From an uncultured Opitutaceae bacterium (GTDB taxonomy: Bacteria; Verrucomicrobiota; Verrucomicrobiia; Opitutales; Opitutaceae): a DNA stretch of 52,729 bases. Of the stretch, positions 25,508 through 32,852 are shown piece after piece. The DNA lies in contig CAISPT010000085.1 in assembly GCA_903887455.1 (NCBI GenBank), positions 1 through 52,729 on the forward strand, given 5' to 3'. How positions within the stretch are numbered: the stretch's first letter is position 1; each line of letters opens with the position of its first letter. A model generated the notes under the pieces. That model made no database searches and was not told where the DNA came from. It saw nothing but the letters and a program-made list of their open reading frames with translations. The position numbers and the translations under genes were made by a program.

Positions 25508-27352
25508 TTACGGGCTAGCCCCAAGTCGTTGACGCAATACTTGTGCAAGAAGGAACCCAGGGTCAAGACGCAAGCAGACGTCGGCCGCGGCAAGGGCGGG
25601 GCCCGACTCGTTCGGGTTGAGGCTCAAGTGGTAAGCTTGGTAATACCACACATCTGCGCGGGCTGGAGCGAGTTGCAGCGCCCGGACGATGCAGTCCCCG
25701 CCGGCTACCCAGCGTCCCTGCATGTCGAGTCCGGTACCCTTCCTGACCCAGAACTCGGCAACCAGAGGACAAAGCGCTAGCGCCGCATCGGCATCCCTCT
25801 CTGTCTCGGCCCCGAGCCCCGACGTTTCACCCGGCCGCACCAGGGCCCAGATCGAATCGGCATAGGCCTTGTCCGACCAGGCCTGGGCGTTGGCGGGGTC
25901 TAGGTGCACAGCGCGGGCAAGCGAAGCTCGGGCTGCCTGAAGCTCGCCTGCCCCAGTCTTCGGGTCGGCGCCAGTCGCGCCCATCCTGTCGATCACCCGG
26001 CGGGCATCCTGTCGGAGCGCCTCGGCCCTGAACGCGGGGACAGCCCAGACGAGAGCCAAGGCGAGGAATCCGGCCGCGACACCGGTGGCGAGCCCGCGAC
26101 CGGCCGGCCCCCACGAAGGCGACGCCGGGGGGAGGACACTCCAGCCCTCGGCGGTCACGAACGCGGCAATCGTCGCAAAGGATAGAGCGAGGGAGGGTAT
26201 TTTCAGGTGAAAGTCCACCAGGAGATGTATCCCGAAGGCCAGTAGCCCCGTGAAGGCGGCTCCCTCCAGGCCCTTTGCCCGGGAGGCCCTGAAGGCCACC
26301 ACAGCGGCGGCGCCCGCCAGGAGGACAAAGCCAGTCATCCCGTAGTCAGCGAGCGTGTTCAGGTAGTCGCAGTGGGCGTAAATAGGCTCATCCCTGTATC
26401 CTTGAGGCCGATACTTTTCGAAGAGCGCGTTGAACCCGCCGGCACCCCCACCCAGGCCGGGGTGCGCCTCGAAGATCCTCCAGGCGCCCCTCCAGAGGAT
26501 CGGCCGTGTCTTCTCACCCATGTCCTGGACCAGCTGGTCGACACGAACCCTCATGAGCGGAAAGGTCGCGTACAAAAGGCCCGCCAGCGCGGCCGCCCCC
26601 GCCAGCGAGGCGAGCGTCGCCGCAAGGCGCCGGGCGAGGCTCCGGCCTCCGGACAGCAGGGGCCTAAGGGCCAGCGCAGCGGCCAGGGCGATCCAAGCCC
26701 CCCGGCTTATCGCCAGCACAAAGCTGACGAGGAGGGCCGCGGTCACGAGTGAGGCGGCAACCCGAACCCATGGCCCCCTCGCGGAGCGGAGCACCACCGC
26801 CGCAGAGGGCGGGATCAAGAGCGCCGCGAATACCCCGAGGCTGTTGGGAATGCCGAAGGGCCCTGTCGAGCGCCCGACGAACTGCTGCGCCTGGGTGCGC
26901 CCGAGCATTATCCAGGTCGTGTTTCCGAAGTGCTGGTACGCCGCCATGCCGGCCGCCGCAAGAGCAAGCCCCGCAAGGCTTGAGGCAACGAGCGCGCGGC
27001 ACGGGGCCGCGCAGATCCCGTTCAGGGCTATCCAGAAGACGAGCCAGGCCTGGGTCCAGTTTAGCCAGTCCGCCCATCCAAGCCAGTGGAACGGGCTGAC
27101 CCACGCCGCGTTTGCGGCCGCGTAGGCGATGAACGGAAGGAAAAGCCAACCTGCCGGATGCGCCCGTCCGGCCGCCTCCGAGTCGCCGAAGTGCACGACG
27201 GCAAGGGCCGCGACCAGGAGCACGGTCACCATCTTCGTCCCAGGAAGCACGCCGCCCAGGCAAAGCGTGGTCCACACGAGGTTGGCCGACAGCAGGGACG
27301 CCCGCGCCCATTCACAGGCCGAGGCGCGATCCGGATGCGTGGGTGCGGGCAT
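25508..27352 (-). CDS. O-antigen ligase/polymerase-like membrane protein with C-terminal repeat region
   Basis: A 614-residue protein with ~12 helices and a WaaL/Wzy-type core: LAISRGAWIALAAAL, and the outer-loop block HPGLGGGAGGFNALFEKYRPQGY...YAHCDYLNTLADYGMTGFVLL of Wzy_C. The C-terminal 150 residues (ARASLARAVHLDPANAQAWSDKAYADSIWAL, RALQLAPARADVWYYQAYHLSLN) look like TPR repeats, typical of bacterial Wzy_C-TPR proteins. The start at 27352 is preferred over upstream read-through. Its product transfers or polymerises undecaprenyl-linked glycans, or glycosylates pilins; the acceptor is unknown. Confidence 0.75.
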   Translation of the reverse strand: MPAPTHPDRASACEWARASLLSANLVWTTLCLGGVLPGTKMVTVLLVAALAVVHFGDSEAAGRAHPAGWLFLPFIAYAAANAAWVSPFHWLGWADWLNWTQAWLVFWIALNGICAAPCRALVASSLAGLALAAAGMAAYQHFGNTTWIMLGRTQAQQFVGRSTGPFGIPNSLGVFAALLIPPSAAVVLRSARGPWVRVAASLVTAALLVSFVLAISRGAWIALAAALALRPLLSGGRSLARRLAATLASLAGAAALAGLLYATFPLMRVRVDQLVQDMGEKTRPILWRGAWRIFEAHPGLGGGAGGFNALFEKYRPQGYRDEPIYAHCDYLNTLADYGMTGFVLLAGAAAVVAFRASRAKGLEGAAFTGLLAFGIHLLVDFHLKIPSLALSFATIAAFVTAEGWSVLPPASPSWGPAGRGLATGVAAGFLALALVWAVPAFRAEALRQDARRVIDRMGATGADPKTGAGELQAARASLARAVHLDPANAQAWSDKAYADSIWALVRPGETSGLGAETERDADAALALCPLVAEFWVRKGTGLDMQGRWVAGGDCIVRALQLAPARADVWYYQAYHLSLNPNESGPALAAADVCLRLDPGFLLAQVLRQRLGASP

Positions 27353-27418
27353 TTTCGTTTGGGGCGGGGCGCGGCCGCCGCCCGGGGAGACTGCCCAATG
27401 CCGCTCGCCCTCCGCGAA

Positions 27419-27455
27419 CAAAAAAACGGCGCCATCCCGGAGGATGGCGCCGTTG
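27419..27455 (-). terminator. Strong Rho-independent terminator of glutamine synthetase
   Basis: A perfect 13-bp stem (AACGGCGCCATCC at 27425-27437 with its complement at 27442-27454) has a 4-nt loop and, on the minus strand, a run of seven T residues (27420-27426). It lies 22 bp past the glnII stop. It should separate glnII from the ligase gene. Confidence 0.9.
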
Positions 27456-27476
27456 AAGGTGCGAGGCCGAACCCTA

Positions 27477-28511
27477 TCAGGTGGTCGGCACCGACTGGAT
27501 TGTCTTCACAATGCGGCCGGCAACCAAGTACGGATCGGCGGCGGAATTCGGACGACGATCCTCGAGGTAGCCCTTGTAGCCATTGTTGACAAAGCTGTGC
27601 GGGATGCGAACCGAGGCGCCGCGGTCGGCAATTCCGTAGCTGAACTTGTCGATCGACTGCGTCTCGTGGAGGCCCGTGAGGCGCAGGTGGTTCTCCGGCC
27701 CGTAGACGGCGATGTGCTCGTCGCGGTGCTTGTTGAACGCTTCCATGAGCTTCTCGAAGTAGGCCTTGCCGCCGACCTCGCGCATGTGCTTGGTCGAGAA
27801 GTTCGAGTGCATCCCGGAGCCGTTCCAGTCGAGCGGCTGGTTGAACGGGGCCAGGATCGGCTTGCAGCGCCATTCGATGTCGACCTCGTAGGCCTCGCCG
27901 AGGCGCATGAGGATGTAGCGGGCGACCCACATCTGGTCGGCAGCGTTCTTCGAGCCCTTGCCGAAGATCTGGAACTCCCACTGGCCCTTGGCCACCTCTG
28001 CATTGATGCCTTCGATGTTGATCCCGGCAGCCAAGCAGATGTCGATGTGCTCCTCGACCAGCTTGCGCGCGATCGAGCCGACGTTCTTGTAGCCGACGCC
28101 CGTGTAGTACGGTCCCTGGGGAGCAGGGAAACCGCCCTTCGGGAAGCCGAGCGGGGCGCCGTCCTTGTAGAAGAAGTATTCCTGCTCGAAGCCGAACCAG
28201 GTGTCCGGATCATCCGGGATGGTCGCGCGCGAGTTGGACGGGTGCGGCGTCTTCTGGTCGGGCATGAGCACCTCGCACATCACAAGGACTCCGTCCTTCT
28301 TCGTGATGTCGGGGTAGACCGCCACCGGCTTCAGGCAGCAATCCGAGCTCTTTCCTTCAGCCTGCTGGGTCGAGCTCCCGTCAAAGCCCCACAGGGGCAG
28401 GTCGGCGAGCGTAGGGAAGCTCGCAAACTCCTTGATCTGGGTCTTGCTGCGCAGGCTGGCCAGAGGCGTGTAACCGTCCAGCCAGATGTATTCGAGTTTG
28501 TATTTGGGCAT
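27477..28511 (-). CDS. glnII: Glutamine synthetase, type II (eukaryotic-like)
   Basis: A 344-residue enzyme ligating ammonia to glutamate with ATP. The length and N-terminus (MPKYKLEYIWLDGYTPLASLRSKTQIKEF) indicate the GSII family (~340-370 residues), not the longer GSI or GSIII forms. Conserved elements are WGFDGSSTQQAEGKSSDC (SDxxL), WFGFEQEYF, GINIEGINAEVAKGQWEFQIFG and NGSGMHSNFSTKHMR. The start at 28511 is the normal one. It has a good terminator and, upstream, a sigma54-like promoter, suggesting nitrogen control. GSII lacks the adenylylation site of GSI, so control is likely transcriptional. Confidence 0.95.
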   Translation of the reverse strand: MPKYKLEYIWLDGYTPLASLRSKTQIKEFASFPTLADLPLWGFDGSSTQQAEGKSSDCCLKPVAVYPDITKKDGVLVMCEVLMPDQKTPHPSNSRATIPDDPDTWFGFEQEYFFYKDGAPLGFPKGGFPAPQGPYYTGVGYKNVGSIARKLVEEHIDICLAAGINIEGINAEVAKGQWEFQIFGKGSKNAADQMWVARYILMRLGEAYEVDIEWRCKPILAPFNQPLDWNGSGMHSNFSTKHMREVGGKAYFEKLMEAFNKHRDEHIAVYGPENHLRLTGLHETQSIDKFSYGIADRGASVRIPHSFVNNGYKGYLEDRRPNSAADPYLVAGRIVKTIQSVPTT

Positions 28512-28563
28512 GGTGTAAGAAGGTTTCTGAGGGGATTTTTCCGAGGTCCGAAGCCGCCGCGAA

Positions 28564-28588
28564 CCGTTGAAATCTTGGATCTCAACGG
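28564..28588. promoter_or_regulatory. 7-bp inverted repeat in the glnII leader
   Basis: CCGTTGA (28564-28570) and TCAACGG (28582-28588) form an inverted repeat with an 11-bp spacer, ~55 bp upstream of glnII and ~35 bp downstream of the sigma54-like site. It could be an operator or an RNA hairpin in the 5' leader. Confidence 0.35.
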
Positions 28589-28621
28589 CGCACTGCAACC
28601 GAGAAACTCGCCTTCAGATTC

Positions 28622-28637
28622 AGCACCAAGCGTGCCA
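28622..28637 (-). promoter_or_regulatory. Sigma54-type promoter candidate for glnII
   Basis: On the minus strand the sequence reads TGGCACGCTTGGTGCT, matching the -24/-12 pattern TGGCAC-N5-TTGCW except that the first T of the -12 box is G. The invariant GG and GC are spaced exactly 10 bp. Predicted transcription starts near 28610, giving a ~100-nt leader. An adjacent enhancer site was not recognised. Confidence 0.5.
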
Positions 28638-28765
28638 GTGGCAATCAGAAGATGGCTTCCCTTTATGTTTTTTTGATGGGAATATTCATCCCGCGCCACG
28701 CGACGTACTTAGAGCGAGTGCTTGCGTCGGCCGGGCCCCAGCGAAACCCTGATTCACCCCCCTAA

Positions 28766-29182
28766 ATGCAAGAGATGAAAGATACCGCCCGGGCGCTCGT
28801 GCGGATCAGTTTTGACGGGCGGGTCCACAAGACCTTCCGGGGCCACCTTGCGAAGGAGCGATTCGAAAACGAGGTGCGTGTCCTCAAGCACCTCGAGGAG
28901 AAGGGATGCCTGTTTGTTCCGCGCCTGCTCGAGTCAGACCCGGAGCAGCTGAAGATTGTCACGACCAACTGCGGAACCCGCGTTGACCAGGTGAACTCCG
29001 AGCGCTTGAAGGAGCTCTTCGCGGAGTTGGAACCCTACGGCGTCCGTCACGAGGACAGGGAGCTGCGCAACATCACCTACCGCACCTCGGACGGCCGCTT
29101 CTGCATCATCGACTTTGAGTTCGCCACGATCCTCGACGGGGGCGACAACGTCGTCTCGCTCAAGCCCTCGGCAGCACAATGA
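28766..29182 (+). CDS. Minimal protein-kinase-like protein
   Basis: A 138-residue protein with kinase-like elements in order: an N-lobe Lys in RVHKTFRG (K22), an alpha-C Glu in RFENEVRVL (E36), a hinge-like LKIVTTNCGTRV, a catalytic loop RHEDRELRN (H95, D97, N102) and IDFEFA (D116) at the DFG position. It ends ~20 residues later, so the usual helical C-lobe is absent. This resembles the smallest LPS-kinase/RIO-like folds. Its stop overlaps the PP2C start (ATGA), so a matched kinase/phosphatase pair is likely. Activity is unproven. An alternative start is ATG at 28775. Confidence 0.6.
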   Translation: MQEMKDTARALVRISFDGRVHKTFRGHLAKERFENEVRVLKHLEEKGCLFVPRLLESDPEQLKIVTTNCGTRVDQVNSERLKELFAELEPYGVRHEDRELRNITYRTSDGRFCIIDFEFATILDGGDNVVSLKPSAAQ

Positions 29183-30084
29183 GTTCCGACACCCCAACAC
29201 ACGCAAGGCTCGTTTCCGGCGACGCGGCCCCCACCCTGGCCTGGGCCGGCGAGACCCATGTCGGGCGCTTCCGACCCAACAACGAGGACGCGTTTCTCGC
29301 CATCAAGTTCAACGGCCACGAGGTGAACTACCTGGGCAAGACGGGTGAGGCCTCGATGGAGGGGGCGGACTACGTTTTCGCCGTGAGCGACGGCATGGGG
29401 GGAGCGAGGTCCGGCGAATTCGCAAGCCGCGTCGCGGTCGACAGGATCACCCGGCTCTTGCCCCGGAGCTTCCGCTTGAACGCGGCGGGGATCGCGGGGG
29501 GCTTTACCGACATCCTCCTGGAGCTCTTCTCGGCCATCCACGCCGACCTGCTCCAGCTCGGGTACAGCTACGCCGAGTGCGCGGGGATGGGGGCGACCCT
29601 CAGCCTGTGCTGGTTCAAGCCCGGATGGATGTACTTCGGACACGTGGGCGACAGCCGGATCTACTACCTGCCCCTGGAGGGCGGACTCACCCAGGTGACG
29701 CAGGACCACACCCATGTCGGCTGGATGCGCAGAAAGGGTGAGCTCAACGAGCGCGAGGCGCGCACCCATCCCAGACGCAATGCGCTGCAGCAGTCGCTGG
29801 GGGCGGGGACCCAGTTCATCGAGCCGCACATCGGCGCCGTGGGGCACCGTCCGGGAGACCGCTTTCTCATCTGCTCGGACGGTCTGGTTGACGGCCTCTG
29901 GGACCGCAGGATTGAGGAGATGATCAGGTCAGGGGGGACGTCGCCGGATGGCCGCAACCTCGCCCAGCGCCTCGTCGACGAGTCCGTGGATGCCTCCGGT
30001 CGCGACAACACGACCGCACTTCTTGTAGAGATACCCCACCCACCCCAAACGGCGCCGGCCGCAGCCGGACCTACCCCACCATGA
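29179..30084 (+). CDS. PP2C-type serine/threonine phosphatase
   Basis: A 301-residue PPM phosphatase. Metal-binding aspartates are visible in RPNNEDAFLA, SDGMGGARSGEFAS, CSDGLVDGLW and GRDNTTALLVEI. GMGATLSLCWFKPGWMYFGHVGDSRIYYL is the core. It lacks membrane segments and extra domains. It begins in the last codon of the kinase-like gene and its stop overlaps the following cyclotransferase start, forming a tightly coupled trio. It probably removes phosphate from a Ser/Thr protein, perhaps the target of its upstream partner. Confidence 0.93.
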   Translation: MSSDTPTHARLVSGDAAPTLAWAGETHVGRFRPNNEDAFLAIKFNGHEVNYLGKTGEASMEGADYVFAVSDGMGGARSGEFASRVAVDRITRLLPRSFRLNAAGIAGGFTDILLELFSAIHADLLQLGYSYAECAGMGATLSLCWFKPGWMYFGHVGDSRIYYLPLEGGLTQVTQDHTHVGWMRRKGELNEREARTHPRRNALQQSLGAGTQFIEPHIGAVGHRPGDRFLICSDGLVDGLWDRRIEEMIRSGGTSPDGRNLAQRLVDESVDASGRDNTTALLVEIPHPPQTAPAAAGPTPP

Positions 30085-30440
30085 ACCTGATATTTGTGTA
30101 CGGCACCCTCAAGCACGGGGGCCACAACCACCATTTCATGGTCGGCCAGACCTTCGTCGGCAACGCCAGGACTTCACCGGGATACACCCTCTACGACCTC
30201 GGCGGGTATCCCGGGCTTGTGGCCGAGCCGGAGGATTCCGATGGGGTGAGCGGCGAGGTGTGGACCGTCGACGACGCCTGCCTGGCCGGCCTGGACGTGC
30301 TGGAGGGAACGGCCGAGGGCCTCTACCGCCGGGCCGCTGTGCCCCTCTTGGCCCCCTATGACGCCAAACGGGTCGAGGCGTACTACTACCTGATGAGCGT
30401 GAGGGAACGGCCCCGCGCCGGGGCGAACTGGTCGACCTAG
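30081..30440 (+). CDS. Gamma-glutamylcyclotransferase-like (AIG2/GGCT fold) protein
   Basis: A 119-residue protein with the family opening IFVYGTLKHGGHNH (YGTL at 6-9, substrate-binding loop) and the catalytic-Glu region LDVLEGTAEGLYRR. VSGEVWTVDDACLAGLDVLEG is the standard core. These enzymes cyclise gamma-glutamyl or gamma-glutamylamine groups to 5-oxoproline, but many bacterial members have no defined substrate. It overlaps the PP2C stop by 4 bp and ends 16 bp before the convergent dnaX extension. Confidence 0.85.
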   Translation: MNLIFVYGTLKHGGHNHHFMVGQTFVGNARTSPGYTLYDLGGYPGLVAEPEDSDGVSGEVWTVDDACLAGLDVLEGTAEGLYRRAAVPLLAPYDAKRVEAYYYLMSVRERPRAGANWST

Positions 30441-30456
30441 GCCCGCATTAACAGGC

Positions 30457-30789
30457 CTAGTTTGCTCCTGGCGGATCGATCCGGGGTGCCTCGGCCGGGT
30501 AGCGCCGGACCATGGTGAACTTGGCGCGGAAAAGGTCATCCAGAAGCGCCCGCAACGGCGCCGGCACCCGCGCTACGACCTCGTCCAGGGACGGCAGCTT
30601 TTCCCCCACCACCGGGGCCGTTTTCGGCGCGGCCACCGGGGTCGGCTCCTCGCCTCGGGCCGCCGCGTCGGCCAGGAAGGCTGACTCGTCGGTCTCGTCG
30701 GGCCATTCGGTGCCGCCGTCGACCACCTCGTCCAAAGCCCCGCCGGCACCGAGGCCCGCAAGGCGGGCTTCAAGCCGCTCGATCAGTCC
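30457..30789 (-). CDS. dnaX: DnaX tau-specific extension, reached by -1 frameshift
   Basis: In the -1 frame, reading from the slippery site (GGA CTG ATC ...) continues as [20 protein letters not shown] and on to a TAG at 30457-30459: 110 codons with no ATG near the junction. It is acidic and Ala/Pro-rich in the middle, ending with a conserved-looking [20 protein letters not shown]. Without an AUG it is best explained as the C-terminal part of tau, which binds DnaB helicase and the polymerase alpha subunit in well-studied bacteria. The full tau would be about 493 residues. A separate gene beginning at TTG 30735 is the alternative. Confidence 0.7.
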   Translation of the reverse strand, partial: GLIERLEARLAGLGAGGALDEVVDGGTEWPDETDESAFLADAAARGEEPTPVAAPKTAPVVGEKLPSLDEVVARVPAPLRALLDDLFRAKFTMVRRYPAEAPRIDPPGAN

Positions 30790-30811
30790 TTTTTTTTTTC
30801 GCCGCCCTCGG
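30754..30811 (-). promoter_or_regulatory. Programmed frameshift signal in dnaX
   Basis: On the minus strand a G-AAA-AAA-AAA-AGG run contains ten A residues (30790-30799) with the slippery heptamer A AAA AAG in the dnaX frame. An SD-like GAGGG (30805-30809) lies about 9 nt upstream of the heptamer, and a hairpin GCCCGC-CTT-GCGGGC (30754-30768) about 20 nt downstream. This is the three-part layout of E. coli dnaX. Transcription slippage on ten A residues, as in Thermus, is an equal alternative. Confidence 0.7.
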
Positions 30812-31937
30812 GCACGGGCCCTGCCTCCGTCGCGAGCGCAGCCAGCTCGCGGATCAGGCTGTCGATGGCGCGGGCGCGGCTCGCGTCGACCGCCTTCAGC
30901 AGCGTCACCTCGAAATTGATCTTCTCGGCAAGTCCGAGCTTCACGCTCCCCTCCCCCTCCCTCAGCCCGTCGAGTAGGCGCGTCAACTGCTCGGTCGTCA
31001 TCGGGCTTCCGAGCCGCGTGCTCCGGCCCCCTGCCGAGATGGAGTCAAGGAGCGCAGACCGGACGGTAGCCTGGAGGTCGGTCAGGAGCCTCACCAGGTC
31101 GCGACCCGCGGAGTCGCACTCGTCGACAATCGCGACGATCCTCTTCTGGTCGCCCGCCGCGAGCGCCGCAGCGAGCTCGGCGACCTTGGCCTCTGAAACC
31201 AGCCCATAGACGTCGAGGACGTCGGCCTCGGCGATCTCGCCGCCGCAGAAGGCGATCATCTGGTCGAGGATCGACTGGGCGTCGCGCATCCCGCCGTCGG
31301 CCAAGCGGGCGATGCAGGCAAGCGCGGCAGCGTCCACCTTGACTTTCTCGGCCTCAGCGATCGACTTGAGCCTGCCCGAGATCAGCTCGGCCGAGATGGG
31401 CTTCAGGTCGAAGCGCTGGCACCGGGAAAGGATCGTCGGGAGGACCTTCTGGACCTCGGTCGTCGCGAACACGAACTTCACATGGGGCGGCGGCTCCTCG
31501 AGGGTCTTCAGGAGGGCGTTAAAGGCCGCCGTCGAGAGCATGTGAACCTCGTCGATGATGTAGATCTTGAACTTGCCCTGGGCCGGCGCGTAACGCGAGG
31601 TCTCGCGCAGGTCACGGACCTGCTCGACGCTGTTGTTGGAGGCACCGTCGATCTCGATCACGTCCAGGTGGCTGCCCTCGGCGATCGCCACGACGGCCGG
31701 GTCGGACTGGTCAAAGTCCGCGTTGGGGCCTCCGGTGCAGTTCAGGGCCTTAGCGAAGATCCGGGCCACCGACGTCTTGCCGGTTCCCCGGGGGCCGACC
31801 AGGAGGTAGGCGTGGGCTATCCGTCCGCGGGCGATCGCGTTGCGCAGCGTGCGCACGACGTGGTCCTGGCCGACAACGTCGCCAAACGTCTGGGGCCGCC
31901 ACTTGCGCGCGATGACCTGGTAGGCTGGGGCTGACAA
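30783..31937 (-). CDS. dnaX: DNA polymerase III gamma/tau subunit, 0-frame (gamma) product
   Basis: A 384-residue clamp-loader ATPase. The start is taken as TTG at 31937 ([15 protein letters not shown]), the first start past the SRP RNA; upstream frame is RNA gene. Walker A is GPRGTGKTS (48-56), followed by DEVHML, and [12 protein letters not shown] and [13 protein letters not shown] are family-specific. Only one of the four usual zinc cysteines remains: [14 protein letters not shown] replaces the C...CxxC loop. The frame ends EKKKD-stop within a ten-A run, 100 residues short of tau; the -1 frame continues, so both products are expected. No strong ribosome site precedes it. Confidence 0.9.
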   Translation of the reverse strand: MSAPAYQVIARKWRPQTFGDVVGQDHVVRTLRNAIARGRIAHAYLLVGPRGTGKTSVARIFAKALNCTGGPNADFDQSDPAVVAIAEGSHLDVIEIDGASNNSVEQVRDLRETSRYAPAQGKFKIYIIDEVHMLSTAAFNALLKTLEEPPPHVKFVFATTEVQKVLPTILSRCQRFDLKPISAELISGRLKSIAEAEKVKVDAAALACIARLADGGMRDAQSILDQMIAFCGGEIAEADVLDVYGLVSEAKVAELAAALAAGDQKRIVAIVDECDSAGRDLVRLLTDLQATVRSALLDSISAGGRSTRLGSPMTTEQLTRLLDGLREGEGSVKLGLAEKINFEVTLLKAVDASRARAIDSLIRELAALATEAGPVPEGGEKKKD

Positions 31938-31950
31938 GGAGGGAAGATGA

Positions 31951-32052
31951 AGTGGCCAGGCACTCCACGGCACTGGTAGAACGTCGGTACCGTTGCTGCC
32001 TTCCGGCCCTGGCGGGGTTCGCGCGCCTGCCCATGCATGGCGCCTGGCCGAG
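31951..32052 (-). ncRNA. ffs: Bacterial signal recognition particle RNA (small/4.5S type)
   Basis: The minus strand carries CCAGGGCCGGAAGGCAGCAACGG (31995-32017 region): a GGAA tetraloop plus the AGCAAC internal loop that binds Ffh. Ends pair: GGCCAGGC (from 32049) with GCCTGGCC (to 31954), giving a closed ~100-nt hairpin. It ends 13 bp before the dnaX start, a common ffs-dnaX order. Exact ends are inferred from the pairing. Confidence 0.85.
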
Positions 32053-32088
32053 GCGGAACATGTGGCCCCCAAGCGGGGCCGCAACACC

Positions 32089-32550
32089 TTATTTCGGGGC
32101 CTCGGCAGGGACCGGCTTCTGCTGGTTCTGCCGGAACTGCTGCAAACGCGAGCGCTGCTCGGAGATAAGCTGCTCGAACTTGACCCGCTGCTCCGCGGTA
32201 AGCACGTCTGCGATCTCGTCCTGCATCCTCTCGATCGCCAGGGCCGTCGTGAGCTGCACCTCGCGTCGCTCGCGCTGGAGCAGGGAGGCCGTGCGCTTGA
32301 CGATGGGCTCGATCTTGGCCCTCTGCTCGTCGGTGAGGTCGAGCCGGCTGGCGAAGGTGCGCATCAGCTGGGGACCGAAGCCCTGGGGACCCTGGGAAGG
32401 CCTAAGCCCGAGCTGCCCGAGGACGGCCGCATTCTGGTGCGGGCGACTCGCGAGCCACTTGACCAGGCCGAGCGCCGTGGCGCCGCCGGTTACCAGGCCC
32501 GCGACAAAGATCGCGATGGTTGCGAGGACGACTTGCCAGGTCTTCGCCAT
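32089..32550 (-). CDS. Membrane-anchored LTxxQ (Spy/CnrX-like) sensor protein
   Basis: A 153-residue protein with an N-terminal membrane helix (about 6-31) and a periplasmic helical part holding [19 protein letters not shown] and [19 protein letters not shown], the paired LTxxQ-like repeats of Spy/CpxP/CnrX proteins. Size and position suit the CnrX-like sensor of an anti-sigma complex. Only a single His (HQN near residue 38) remains of the CnrX metal ligands, so the input may not be Ni/Co. It lies 2 bp after the small membrane protein gene and 37 bp before ffs. Confidence 0.65.
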   Translation of the reverse strand: MAKTWQVVLATIAIFVAGLVTGGATALGLVKWLASRPHQNAAVLGQLGLRPSQGPQGFGPQLMRTFASRLDLTDEQRAKIEPIVKRTASLLQRERREVQLTTALAIERMQDEIADVLTAEQRVKFEQLISEQRSRLQQFRQNQQKPVPAEAPK

Positions 32551-32552
32551 GG

Positions 32553-32852
32553 TCAGGTCCCCAGGTTCACGACCTCGGCAATCGGGTCGTCGGTCGCGGC
32601 GGCGTTGTCGGATTCGAAGGCCGACTTGATCGCCGAGAAGTTGATGGCAACAGCCGCGACCGCCAAGGCACCGGCCACGAGGGCGGCGCGCAGCGACAGG
32701 CGGGCGAAGGCGGAGGGACGCCCCCCCTGCGCGAAGGCGAGCGCTGCCACGCGGGTCGAGAACCCGTACGGGGCCGACTCGTCGGCCGGCGCCGGCTGCG
32801 CCTTCCTGGCGGCTGCCAGCAGCCTCTGAAGTGACTGCTCGTTCTTATTCAT
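32553..32852 (-). CDS. Small single-pass membrane protein, CnrY-like anti-sigma candidate
   Basis: A 99-residue protein with a ~53-residue cytoplasmic N-terminus (MNKNEQSLQRLLAAARKAQPAPA), one membrane helix (about 55-74, LRAALVAGALAVAAVAINFS) and a short acidic outer tail (ESDNAAATDDP). It starts inside the last codons of the ECF sigma gene (4-bp overlap). Small one-helix anti-sigma factors such as CnrY share this size and topology; no sequence motif proves it. Confidence 0.5.
   Translation of the reverse strand: MNKNEQSLQRLLAAARKAQPAPADESAPYGFSTRVAALAFAQGGRPSAFARLSLRAALVAGALAVAAVAINFSAIKSAFESDNAAATDDPIAEVVNLGT

Noticed and set aside
30457-30735. Separate 92-residue gene starting at TTG 30735
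   Set aside because: The same frame is open back to the dnaX slippery site, and no ribosome site precedes the TTG; tau extension is the simpler reading.
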